Source: JAGPUQ01 sp036961295
Lineage (GTDB): Bacteria > Pseudomonadota > Gammaproteobacteria > Pseudomonadales > Porticoccaceae
DNA: 64,000 nt
Direction of reading: 5' to 3'
Assembly (NCBI GenBank): GCA_036961295.1
Contig: JBALVX010000002.1
Location: forward strand, 558,001 to 622,000
In this document: in pieces, positions 24,941 through 32,912 of the stretch
Layout: each line of letters begins with the position of its first letter
Numbering within the stretch: the first letter of the stretch is position 1
Notes under the pieces: model-generated
Seen by the model: the letters and a program-made list of their open reading frames with translations, nothing else
What the model was told of the DNA's origin: nothing
Database searches by the model: none
Made by a program: the position numbers and the translations under genes

Positions 24941-26332
24941 TTAAAGGCCTGCATACATCCGGCCAGGGTTTAATACGCCGTTTGGATCAAAGCTGCGCTT
25001 CACTCGTTGGCTCAAGGCGGCAAGGGCTTCCGGCTGAGGCTGGAAGACCTGAGTATTTCGGCGGTGGTCGGCGGCGTTATCACCGCCAGTGACTTGCCAT
25101 AAAGTGGCGTGGCCGCCCCAGGGTTCCATTGCCGAACGTATGGCGTGTTCGGAATTCTTTGCTGGGACGCCCGCCTGGGTATTTACCGGACAGGATAGCC
25201 AGATCAACCCTCCGGCTTGATCGCTAAACCACGAAACCTCGGGATTATTTTGGAAAACTTTCTCGGTAATATTACGGGCCACTTGCCAGCCGACGGCGGG
25301 TGGCACGGAAAGTCGCCAGCACTCTTTTTGTTGAGCGTTGCTGGCTTGAAAGCCAGAGGACAAAAAATGTAAGTTTCCGACTTCATTCCAGAACACCCGG
25401 GAATCTGCGCTGTGTAATACTCCCACATGGTTTGGGCGAGCATAATCATTACTGTTAGTAAGCAATTCCCGCAAAGCATTAATGCGATGTTCGACGGAAG
25501 GTTCTGGGCCTTCCACGCGTAGAGCGATTACTGAGCTTTGAGGGTTGTTTGCAAAAACACTGGAAATCGAAGACCGAGCAGGCCGCGTGGATAAAGACGC
25601 GGGCAAATAGCTCGCCCCGCTAATACTATTGGGCGTTGCCGCCGCTGAGCCTATACAGCGTGAGGCATCCTCGTCGCTGAGTCCAAATAATAATAGCGTA
25701 CGTGTTTTTTCTGGCATCGGCAGCACCTTAACGGTTACTTCCCAGCATGCGGCTAAGGTTCCCCAGGAGCCAGCCATTAGTTTCGACAAATCAAAGCCGG
25801 TGACATTTTTAACCACGCGACCGCCGGATTTAAACGGCTCGCCACGACCGCTGACCGCGCGAAAGCCCAAAAAGTGATCCCGTGCGGCACCGGCATAAAA
25901 CCGCCGTGGGCCAGAAATATTCCCCGCGAGTACTCCGCCTAAGGTGCCTCTTTTTTTAGGCAAGGAGTTTTGTTTTTCAGATAAGGTGCCGCCATTTTCA
26001 GTGAAGCTGCGCTGTTTTTCAGACAAATGATCGTGAAAAATTCCAGAATAATCCGGGGGTTCAAAAGCCAGCATTTGTCGGTGCTCAGTTAAAAGTTTTT
26101 CGATATCTGCGAGTGGTGTTCCCGCTCCGGCGGTAAGCACCAGTTCATTGGGCTCATATTGGCTGACACCGGAAAAGCCGGATAAATCGAGAATACCCTC
26201 GGCATCCACCGGGCGACCAATACCGATTTTGGAGCCACTGCCTTGCACGGCCAAGGCAGACTCGTGGGCATTGGCCCACTGAATAACGTCGATCAATTGT
26301 TCCGTTGTATTTGGCTTAAATATTTCAGACAT
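24941..26332 (-). CDS. glcE: Glycolate oxidase FAD-binding subunit GlcE
   Basis: Second FAD-linked oxidase subunit. It starts EIFKPNTTEQLIDVIQWA and has the FAD-binding 4 fold with GTLGGVLAGNISGPRRFYAG and GGRVVKNVTGFDLSKLM. It ends RSFDPNGVLNPGRMYAGL as expected. The 463 residues exceed the 350 of E. coli GlcE. Part of the excess is a Ser/Glu/Lys/Gln-rich 42-bp x 2 repeat near residue 105-135 placed just before GTLGG; another lies in a Ser/Pro-rich segment near 230-265. It sits between glcD (29 bases) and glcF (14 bases). Confidence 0.93.
   Translation of the reverse strand: MSEIFKPNTTEQLIDVIQWANAHESALAVQGSGSKIGIGRPVDAEGILDLSGFSGVSQYEPNELVLTAGAGTPLADIEKLLTEHRQMLAFEPPDYSGIFHDHLSEKQRSFTENGGTLSEKQNSLPKKRGTLGGVLAGNISGPRRFYAGAARDHFLGFRAVSGRGEPFKSGGRVVKNVTGFDLSKLMAGSWGTLAACWEVTVKVLPMPEKTRTLLLFGLSDEDASRCIGSAAATPNSISGASYLPASLSTRPARSSISSVFANNPQSSVIALRVEGPEPSVEHRINALRELLTNSNDYARPNHVGVLHSADSRVFWNEVGNLHFLSSGFQASNAQQKECWRLSVPPAVGWQVARNITEKVFQNNPEVSWFSDQAGGLIWLSCPVNTQAGVPAKNSEHAIRSAMEPWGGHATLWQVTGGDNAADHRRNTQVFQPQPEALAALSQRVKRSFDPNGVLNPGRMYAGL
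25941..26022 (-). repeat. 42-bp x 2 in-frame repeat in glcE
   Basis: AAGGTGCC recurs at 25941 and 25983, and TTTTTCAG at 25973 and 26015, both with a 42-base offset. On the coding strand this gives LSEKQRSFTENGGT followed by LSEKQNSLPKKRGT. Confidence 0.8.
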
Positions 26333-26361
26333 CTTATTTTTTCTGTGAGCTTCCTGCGCGA

Positions 26362-27849
26362 TTAAAGACGTGGCAGTTCGGGAAACGGTAGTTCGCCATT
26401 GTGAACGTGCATATGGCCCAGTTCGGCACAGCGATGCAGGGTCGGGAATACTTTTCCGGGATTAAGCCGACCTTCGGGATCAAAAGCACACTTTACCCGC
26501 ATCTGCTGGTTGAGATCGCCCTGGTCAAAAATAACCCCCATTAAATCCCGTTTCTCTACGCCAATTCCGTGCTCGCCGGTCAGCACACCGCCGACCTCGA
26601 CACAGAGTCTTAGAATATCCGCGCCGAAGGCTTCCGCGATTTCCAGCTCTCCCGGAATATTGGAGTCGTACATAATCAGCGGGTGTAAATTACCGTCGCC
26701 GGCGTGAAACACATTGGCGACCCGTAAACCGTGGTGGACGCCGAGGGCGCTGATACGGCGCAGCACGTCCGGCAGTTGGCTGCGGGGAATAGTGCCGTCC
26801 ATGCATAAATAATCCGGTGATAGGCTACCCAATGCCGGAAAGGCAGATTTACGACCTAACCAAAAACGTAGCCGCTCTGCTTCACTGTTACTAACTTGCA
26901 CCGAGGTGCTCGCCCCCGCCTTAGCGATGTCGACGACCTGATTGATTAAATGATCGACTTCTACCGGATTGCCATCGAGCTCGACAATTAACAGCGCTTC
27001 CACATCCAGCGGGTAACCGGCGTGGCAGTAGTCTTCACTGGCGGCGATAATAAATTTATCCATCATCTCCAGTCCGGCGGGAATAATACCGTTGGCAATA
27101 ATGTTGCCGACCACCTGCCCGGCGTCTTCATTGTTATCAAAACCCAGCAATACCGCGCGCGCGACTTCGGGGCGCGGCAAAATGCGCACGGTGACTTCGG
27201 TAATCACGCCGAGCAGACCTTCGGAACCGGTGAGCAGACCGAGCAGGTCGTAACCCTCAGAATCCAGATGTTGCCCGCCGAGACGAATCACGGTGCCGTC
27301 CATCAACACCATTTCCAGGCCGAGAATATTATTGGTGGTCATGCCGTACTTTAAGCAGTGCACCCCGCCGGAATTTTCCGCCACGTTGCCGCCGATGGTG
27401 CAGGCGATTTGGCTGGAGGGATCGGGGGCATAATAAAAATTTTGATCTGCTACGGCATCGCTTATGGATAAATTGGTAACACCACTTTGCGCGGTGACGC
27501 AGCGATTGTCGTAGTCGATATCGAGGACTTTGTTAAAGCGACCCAGGCTCAGTAACACGCCGTCTTCCAGGGGCAGTGCCCCGCCGGACAGCGAAGTGCC
27601 CGCCCCGCGCGCCACCACTTTAATATTGCGTCGGTTACATAGGGCTAAAATTTGCGATACTTCTTCCACCGTGTCCGGCAGCACCACCAGTAAAGGCAGT
27701 TGCCGATAAGCAGTAAGGGCATCGCGATCGTAGGCGCGCAAACTGGGCTGATCTATAACGATGCGATCGGCGGGCAACAAGCTCCGCAAGTCGGCAATCA
27801 AGGCTTCGCGCTGGTTTAAAATAGCCGCTTCGGCGGCGGGCATTTCCAT
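26362..27849 (-). CDS. glcD: Glycolate oxidase catalytic subunit GlcD
   Basis: FAD-containing catalytic subunit that oxidises glycolate (and often D-lactate). The 495-residue protein (E. coli 499) has the FAD-binding 4 domain with VVARGAGTSLSGGALP and IGGNVAENSGGVHCLKYG. The C-terminal domain ends with HAGDGNLHPLI and LTGEHGIGVEKR, which carry metal/substrate histidines. First gene of glcDEF. No GlcC regulator or permease lies beside it; a 256-base gap separates it from a divergent LLM oxidoreductase. ATG at 27849 or two codons later are equally possible. Confidence 0.96.
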   Translation of the reverse strand: MEMPAAEAAILNQREALIADLRSLLPADRIVIDQPSLRAYDRDALTAYRQLPLLVVLPDTVEEVSQILALCNRRNIKVVARGAGTSLSGGALPLEDGVLLSLGRFNKVLDIDYDNRCVTAQSGVTNLSISDAVADQNFYYAPDPSSQIACTIGGNVAENSGGVHCLKYGMTTNNILGLEMVLMDGTVIRLGGQHLDSEGYDLLGLLTGSEGLLGVITEVTVRILPRPEVARAVLLGFDNNEDAGQVVGNIIANGIIPAGLEMMDKFIIAASEDYCHAGYPLDVEALLIVELDGNPVEVDHLINQVVDIAKAGASTSVQVSNSEAERLRFWLGRKSAFPALGSLSPDYLCMDGTIPRSQLPDVLRRISALGVHHGLRVANVFHAGDGNLHPLIMYDSNIPGELEIAEAFGADILRLCVEVGGVLTGEHGIGVEKRDLMGVIFDQGDLNQQMRVKCAFDPEGRLNPGKVFPTLHRCAELGHMHVHNGELPFPELPRL

Positions 27850-28105
27850 AATCTAAGTTCCGCAAACAGGTTTCGACAGAATAGTCTCTACGAGGCTAAA
27901 TTCCTAGCGTCACAGGGGTGCTGGTCACAGAGGTACTGCCCACAGGGCTATGGGCTGCGGAAATATGCGCTTGTGCGGTACCCGGTCGAATGTGCTTGAA
28001 TAGAGTTTAGCCTCGCGAGGATGGCGCTGCGCTATATACGCGGAGGTCGATGCGGGGCAATCAGTAATTAATAAGGAAAAAAAAAGGAAATAAGGAGAAA
28101 TAAAC
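27850..28105. other. Divergent intergenic region glcD / LLM gene
   Basis: Control region of both directions. It holds imperfect copies of (T/C)CACAG(A/G)GG at about 27911, 27926 and 27940, and an A-rich stretch with AAGGAG before 28106 that serves as ribosome binding site. I found no well-spaced promoter or named operator. Confidence 0.4.
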
Positions 28106-29110
28106 ATGAAGGTAGATGGCGAATTGCCCATGGGCATGGGTAACACTATTGAGCGCATTGGCCAGCTGGTAGGAGCTGGCTATACCGGTGCGCAGACTGT
28201 CGAGACTGGGCACGATCCTTTTCTACCGCTGGTATTGGCGGCGGAACACAGCAAGGACATCGACCTGATGACCGCGATTGCGGTAGCCTTTGCCCGTAAC
28301 CCGATGAACCTGGCGGCCATCGGCAATGACCTCAACGCCTTTTCCCAGGGGCGTTTTATTCTCGGCCTTGGTTCGCAAATAAAGCCCCACATCGAAAAGC
28401 GCTTCTCCATGCCCTGGTCGAAACCGGCCGCGCGGATGCGGGAAATGATTTTGGCCATGCGCGCCATTTGGGCGACCTGGTACGATGGCGAGCCACTGGA
28501 TTTTCGTGGCGAGTTTTATCAGCATACATTAATGACGCCGGTATTTACGCCGAAGACCAGTGAATACGGCCCGCCCCGCGTATTTATTGCTGCGGTAGGA
28601 CCGATGATGGTCGAGGTGGCGGCGGATTTGTGCGAAGGCATGCTGGTACACCCGCTCACCTCTACGCACTACCTTAAGGAAAATATCCTTCCGGTTATCG
28701 AGCGGGGTTTGGCAAAGCGTGGCTTAGCGCGTCGGGATTTTGAATTGTCCTTCCCGGTGTTTGTGGTCTCCGGTCAAACCGAGGAGGACTTTAAACAGAG
28801 CGATAAGGCGATACGGGAGCGCATCGCGTTTTATGCCTCGACCCCAGCCTACAAAAGGGTGCTGGAAGCTCACGGCTGGGAAACTCTGCAACCGGAACTT
28901 AATCAAATGTCCAAGCGCGGTATGTGGGCGGAGATGGGCGGTCTGATTGACGACGACATACTGAATACGTTTGCCGTCGTCGGTGAGCCAAACCAAATTG
29001 TGCCGAAAATTAAACAGCGCTATACGGGCCTGGTTGACCGTATTACCATCAACTTTGATTTTGCTTCGCCCGCCCAGCACCCGGGTTTAATTAAGCAGCT
29101 TGCGGGCTAA
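28106..29110 (+). CDS. LLM-class (F420-type) flavin/deazaflavin oxidoreductase
   Basis: Member of the bacterial luciferase-like monooxygenase superfamily, resembling the F420-dependent family known from mycobacteria. The 334-residue protein shows the TIM-barrel signatures ETGHDPFLPLVLAAEHS and FSQGRFILGLGSQIKPHIEKRF, then RMREMILAMRAIW and FRGEFYQHTLMTP. The cofactor could be F420 or FMN; the sequence does not decide, and no F420 biosynthesis gene is in the window. AAGGAG lies eight bases before the ATG. It heads a three-gene plus-strand group with a glyoxalase II-like hydrolase and a methyltransferase. Confidence 0.85.
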   Translation: MKVDGELPMGMGNTIERIGQLVGAGYTGAQTVETGHDPFLPLVLAAEHSKDIDLMTAIAVAFARNPMNLAAIGNDLNAFSQGRFILGLGSQIKPHIEKRFSMPWSKPAARMREMILAMRAIWATWYDGEPLDFRGEFYQHTLMTPVFTPKTSEYGPPRVFIAAVGPMMVEVAADLCEGMLVHPLTSTHYLKENILPVIERGLAKRGLARRDFELSFPVFVVSGQTEEDFKQSDKAIRERIAFYASTPAYKRVLEAHGWETLQPELNQMSKRGMWAEMGGLIDDDILNTFAVVGEPNQIVPKIKQRYTGLVDRITINFDFASPAQHPGLIKQLAG

Positions 29111-29165
29111 CTTACAGTCTAAGCAGACGCAGTTAAATATCACTTTAAATTAAGAGGACATCCCA

Positions 29166-29957
29166 ATGATCGTAGAACAGGTGTGGACCGGAAACGACTA
29201 CCGAAACTTTAACTACTTAATTGTGTGTCCCGAAACGGGCGAAGCCCTGGCTATCGACCCCCTGGCTCATCAAATGTGTCTCGATGTGGCCAAAGACCGG
29301 GGTTGGAATATTACCCAGATACTCAACACCCACGAACATCATGACCACATTGGTGGTAACCAGGCCATCGTCGATGCCACGGGTGCGAAAGTGTTAGCGC
29401 ACAAAAATGCCAAAGACAGTATTCCGGGTATGGATATTGGACTCGATGCGGGCGACGTGATTAAAGTCGGTCGCACGGTGGAATTGTTGGCCCTCGACAC
29501 CCCCGGCCACACCATGTGCCATATTTGCTTGCTGTCGAAAACCGATGAACCGGCCTTGTTCAGCGGCGACACCCTGTTTAATGCGGGAGCGGGCAATTGT
29601 CATCACGGCGGCCACCCCGCAGAGCTATACGATACCTTTGCAGAGCAGTTGGCCGGACTCAATGATGATACCAAACTGTACCCCGGCCATGACTACATCG
29701 TTAACAATTTGGAATTTACTCTGGATCGCGAACCCGATAACGGGCGCGCAAAGACCCTGCTTGGCGAAATAAAAAATCAAGACTTATCGGAGGCGTTGGT
29801 TACCACGCTGGGTCAGGAAAAAGAAATTAACACTTTTTTCCGACTGCAAAGTCCATCCGTGATTGCTCGGCTGCAGGAGAAGTTTCCAGATTTACCGGAA
29901 CACCCCGACGCTAAAACCGTATTTTTAAAATTGCGGGAATTGCGCAATAGTTGGTAG
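29166..29957 (+). CDS. Metallo-beta-lactamase fold hydrolase, glyoxalase II-like
   Basis: Probable thioester hydrolase. The metal motif THEHHDHIGG starts at residue 55 (His56, His58, Asp60, His61). Further ligands lie in DTPGHT, FSGDTLF and YPGHDY. Length (263) and the helical C-terminus with FFRLQSPSVIARL match hydroxyacylglutathione hydrolases (GloB, about 250), although the final Arg/Lys glutathione-binding residues cannot be confirmed by eye. It lies 55 bases after the LLM gene on the same strand. Confidence 0.85.
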   Translation: MIVEQVWTGNDYRNFNYLIVCPETGEALAIDPLAHQMCLDVAKDRGWNITQILNTHEHHDHIGGNQAIVDATGAKVLAHKNAKDSIPGMDIGLDAGDVIKVGRTVELLALDTPGHTMCHICLLSKTDEPALFSGDTLFNAGAGNCHHGGHPAELYDTFAEQLAGLNDDTKLYPGHDYIVNNLEFTLDREPDNGRAKTLLGEIKNQDLSEALVTTLGQEKEINTFFRLQSPSVIARLQEKFPDLPEHPDAKTVFLKLRELRNSW

Positions 29958-30011
29958 TTGATCGCAACAAAGTTTATCAATCAGTTAGTGCCTTGAAGGA
30001 GTGGTGGAGTG

Positions 30012-30863
30012 ATGGAAAATAAAGCGAATGCGGATATGGACGCCTACTGGAACGGAGAAGGCGGCGATAAATGGGTCAGTTTTGGTGATCGCCTCGAAGC
30101 CAGCCTCAAACCCTTTGGCGTCCGCACTATTGCAGCAGCGGCGCTGCGGGGCGACGAAAATGTACTGGAAGTCGGTTGTGGTTGTGGGCCGAATACCATC
30201 GATCTCGCTAAAAAGTTAAGTGGTGGACAGGTGCGGGGTCTCGATATTTCTGCGACGGTACTCGAAAAGGCCAGACAGGATGCAGTGGCCAACAAGCTGA
30301 GCAATATTTCATTTGATTGCGTCGATGCTCAAACCGGTGATTTGGGTGTGTCGCAATATGACCTGGCATTTTCGCGTTTTGGCGTGATGTTTTTCGACGA
30401 CCCGGTGTGCGCATTCAAAAATATAAACAGGGCCTTAAAATCCGATGGCCGCATTATCTTCGCCTGTTGGGCCGCGCCCGGCAAAAATCCCTGGGTGGCA
30501 GAACCTCTGGCGCTTGTCGCTAAACACGTTCCGCTGCCACCCCCGCCCGAACCGGGTACGCCAGGGCCTTTTTCGTTGAGCGATGAAGCTCGCTTGCGCG
30601 ATTTACTAGCGGAGGCTGGGTTTATCAATATCGCCGTCGAAACCTTTCAGGCACCTATGGTATTGGGCGATGGTGTTGCTGAGGCGGTGGAATTCCTGAT
30701 GAACATGGCGCCATCCGGTGGCGCTGTTAATCGCGCTGACCCCGATGCTGCGACTCGCGCCGCGATTGCCACCGACCTCGGCGACATGCTGAAATCCCGT
30801 CAGGGAGCGAAAGGGGTAATCATGGATGCTGCGGCGCTGATAGTGACTGCCGACAAAGGCTAG
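30012..30863 (+). CDS. Class I SAM-dependent methyltransferase
   Basis: Motif I VLEVGCGCGPNTIDLA begins at about residue 51, followed by RGLDISATVLEKAR, a post-I acidic residue and the later motif DLAFSRFGVMFFDDPVCAFKNI. This gives a Rossmann-fold methyltransferase of the UbiE/type-11 kind. The 283-residue product has a Pro-rich loop (PLPPPPEPGTPGPF) near 175. Substrate unknown. A GGAG-type ribosome binding site precedes both GTG 30009 and ATG 30012; I prefer the ATG. Third gene of the LLM group, 54 bases after the hydrolase. Confidence 0.85.
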   Translation: MENKANADMDAYWNGEGGDKWVSFGDRLEASLKPFGVRTIAAAALRGDENVLEVGCGCGPNTIDLAKKLSGGQVRGLDISATVLEKARQDAVANKLSNISFDCVDAQTGDLGVSQYDLAFSRFGVMFFDDPVCAFKNINRALKSDGRIIFACWAAPGKNPWVAEPLALVAKHVPLPPPPEPGTPGPFSLSDEARLRDLLAEAGFINIAVETFQAPMVLGDGVAEAVEFLMNMAPSGGAVNRADPDAATRAAIATDLGDMLKSRQGAKGVIMDAAALIVTADKG

Positions 30864-30904
30864 TACCTGTTGCTTTCGGTAAATCGATCGATGAACGGCC
30901 CGCG

Positions 30905-31333
30905 TCAATGTACCGCGTGCAATGTGGGTTTATTCTGTTGCTCTGGGGCGGGTCCGGAGGTTAGCCCGGCCTGATGCATTACAATGCGGTAGCGATCATC
31001 TTCTTTGACAAAACCGTTGGTCGCCAGCAAGCGGTTTGCCGATCGGCGCTCGTCCCATTCGTAGCAAGTCACCAGTGTGATGCCCGGGTAAATAATCACT
31101 TCATGGTTAGCGTGAGCAATCGCCTGGGCGGATTCGTGCTCAAAAATCTGGCGCCAACTTGCCAGCACATCTTCTCGCTGGATCAGCGGATGACCGCCGG
31201 GGTGAATACATAACAACGGTGCGCGAGCAGCCCAGACCTGCTCCATAGCCGGGAAGTCTTTATTCAAGAAGGCTTGATAGAAGGCGTCGTTGCAGAACAG
31301 AACTTCTTCCTGGTCATTCATTTTGGCATCCAT
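30905..31333 (-). CDS. SnoaL-like / nuclear transport factor 2-fold protein
   Basis: The 142-residue protein has the layout of the small NTF2-like cone fold (SnoaL or DUF4440 type): an initial helix FCNDAFYQAFLNKDFPAMEQVWA, then strands LLCIHPGGHPLIQREDVLASW and a C-terminal YRIVMHQAG. Proteins of this kind are isomerases, hydrolases or ligand binders, so no reaction can be assigned. It converges with the methyltransferase gene (41 bases between stops) and lies downstream of the DUF442 gene on the same strand. Alternative start at the fifth codon. Confidence 0.75.
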   Translation of the reverse strand: MDAKMNDQEEVLFCNDAFYQAFLNKDFPAMEQVWAARAPLLCIHPGGHPLIQREDVLASWRQIFEHESAQAIAHANHEVIIYPGITLVTCYEWDERRSANRLLATNGFVKEDDRYRIVMHQAGLTSGPAPEQQNKPTLHAVH

Positions 31334-31366
31334 AGTGCCGGGCTCTATCGCGTATCACGCTACAAC

Positions 31367-31777
31367 TTAATTAAGACGATCTCGCAATTGCTCCAGGTCG
31401 TAGCCGGCTTTTTTTGCGGTCGCCAAAAGGCTATCGGCCGATTGCTTGCCCGCCTGAGATAAGGCCCACAGCATGGTGCAACGAGTCCCCGTACGACAGT
31501 GAGCGAGAACTTTGCCAGCTTGATCGTCGATTAGCTGACTAAAGGTGGCGACGTCGTCGGGAGTGATATTGCCACCCACCACGGGCTGGTGGATGTAGGT
31601 GATGCCTAATTTCCGTGCGACAGCTTCTACTTCACTCGCCGTGAGTTGACCGGCTTCCTCGCCGTCGGGGCGGTTGTTAATAATGGTAGTAAAGCCTTGT
31701 TCGGCAGCTTTTTGCACGTCTTCCAGAGTGATTTGACTGGTAACGTGGAGGGCTTTGGTAAGTTGATGAGTTTCCAT
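31367..31777 (-). CDS. DUF442/TIGR01244 phosphatase-like protein
   Basis: The 136-residue protein has the P-loop HCRTGTR at 93-99 (HCxxGxR, with catalytic Cys94) of the dual-specificity phosphatase fold. The N-terminal strand TTIINNRPDGEE is typical of the DUF442 family. In other proteobacteria this domain is fused to or placed beside metallo-beta-lactamase-fold enzymes (Blh type) linked with sulfide detoxification. Here a metallo-beta-lactamase-fold gene lies 1.4 kb away on the other strand. AGAGGA precedes the ATG. Confidence 0.82.
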   Translation of the reverse strand: METHQLTKALHVTSQITLEDVQKAAEQGFTTIINNRPDGEEAGQLTASEVEAVARKLGITYIHQPVVGGNITPDDVATFSQLIDDQAGKVLAHCRTGTRCTMLWALSQAGKQSADSLLATAKKAGYDLEQLRDRLN

Positions 31778-31851
31778 GATTTTCCTCTTTGGTAAGGATG
31801 GTTTGAGAGCGGATGATACCTAGTTCGAACGAATTACGGATGGTTTATCGG

Positions 31852-32700
31852 CTAGCGGGTGCGCAAGGTACTGAGCCCCTCCTGCAGACGCAGCAAATGC
31901 TCCTGCAACTGTGGCCCTTTTTGCTGCGCAACGCCAATGGCCAGCACATCAATTACCACCAGGTGGGCGATGCGTGAGGACATGGGCGTGTAAAGCTGAA
32001 TATCTTCTTTGACGTCAATAGCGATGGCGATGCTGGCCGCCGCCGCGATAGGCGTATTACTGGGAGTGAGGGCGAGCACCACGGCGCCGCGCTTTTTGAC
32101 TTGTTCCATGGAGTCCAACAAGGCCTGGGTGCGTCCCGACTGAGAAAAAGCGACTACCACATCGCCCGGTTCCAGCGAGGTGGCCGACATGTTCTGCAAA
32201 TGGGGGTCGGAATAGGCGGCTGTCGATAGCTGGAGCCGAAAAAAGCGGTGCTGGGCATCGAAGGCGACCGCCGCTGATGCGCCAAAGCCGTAAAACTCTA
32301 CGCGCTTAGCCGCGCACAAAGCAGACACCGCGCGATCGAGCATAGTGAGGTCGAGGTTGTCGCGCACCTTAAGCAGGCTATCGATGGTGGAGTCGAACAC
32401 TTTAAAGGAGTATTCAGCGACGGAATCGGAATCGGTTACCGCGATTTGCCCGTAACTGGGGCTGGAAGCCAGTTGCTGCGCCAGTGCCAGCTTAAAGTCC
32501 TGGAAGCCTTCGCAACCCACGGCGCGGCAAAACCGCACCACGGTCGGCTCGCTGACGCCGGCGCGTTGGGCCAGATCGACAATACGCATGCGCACCACAT
32601 CGATGGGCCTGGCGAGAATAAACTCGGCCACCTTGCGCTCGGATTTACGCAGGTTGGCGAGTTCGTCGCTAATGGTTTGCGTGAGTTCGGCGGGTTTCAC
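31852..32700 (-). CDS. hexR: RpiR-family repressor HexR
   Basis: HexR represses central carbon genes (zwf, edd, eda) and releases DNA when 2-keto-3-deoxy-6-phosphogluconate is present. The 282-residue protein has an N-terminal helix-turn-helix (KSERKVAEFIL, then AGVSEPTVVRFCRAVGCEGF) and a SIS sugar-phosphate domain with YGFGASAAVAFDAQHRFFR and AFSQSGRTQALL. It closely follows E. coli HexR. The frame is open to a GTG at 32739, but the GTG at 32700 has AGGAG nine bases upstream and is preferred. No zwf or edd is adjacent. A HexR-type palindrome lies 92 bases upstream. Confidence 0.9.
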   Translation of the reverse strand: MKPAELTQTISDELANLRKSERKVAEFILARPIDVVRMRIVDLAQRAGVSEPTVVRFCRAVGCEGFQDFKLALAQQLASSPSYGQIAVTDSDSVAEYSFKVFDSTIDSLLKVRDNLDLTMLDRAVSALCAAKRVEFYGFGASAAVAFDAQHRFFRLQLSTAAYSDPHLQNMSATSLEPGDVVVAFSQSGRTQALLDSMEQVKKRGAVVLALTPSNTPIAAAASIAIAIDVKEDIQLYTPMSSRIAHLVVIDVLAIGVAQQKGPQLQEHLLRLQEGLSTLRTR

Positions 32701-32791
32701 TCGGGCATTCTCCTGGAATGGCTTGGCTTCGGGCGACACAGCTCGGGGCGATGCAGTGTTAAAGGCCGTGCAGCCTTAATAAGGGCTTGAT

Positions 32792-32806
32792 TGTAAATAA
32801 ACTACA
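32792..32806. promoter_or_regulatory. Putative HexR operator
   Basis: TGTAAATAAACTACA matches TGTAATTAAATTACA, the site I recall for HexR in gammaproteobacteria, at 13 of 15 positions. It lies between the divergent hexR and uvrD genes, 92 bases upstream of the chosen hexR start and 107 bases before uvrD. Autoregulation is the simple reading. Confidence 0.6.
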
Positions 32807-32912
32807 GGAAAAAGCCATTTTTGTAATCGCGACGAGAAAATCTAGAAAACTTTGGCGAATCACGAGCAAGCATCCCCAGAACCACAGCGGAATTTGCTAG
32901 AATCCGCGCCCA

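Noticed and set aside
32790..32810. LexA box for uvrD
   Set aside because: TTGT and ACAG flank nine bases instead of eight and CTGT is missing. The same bases match the HexR palindrome much better.
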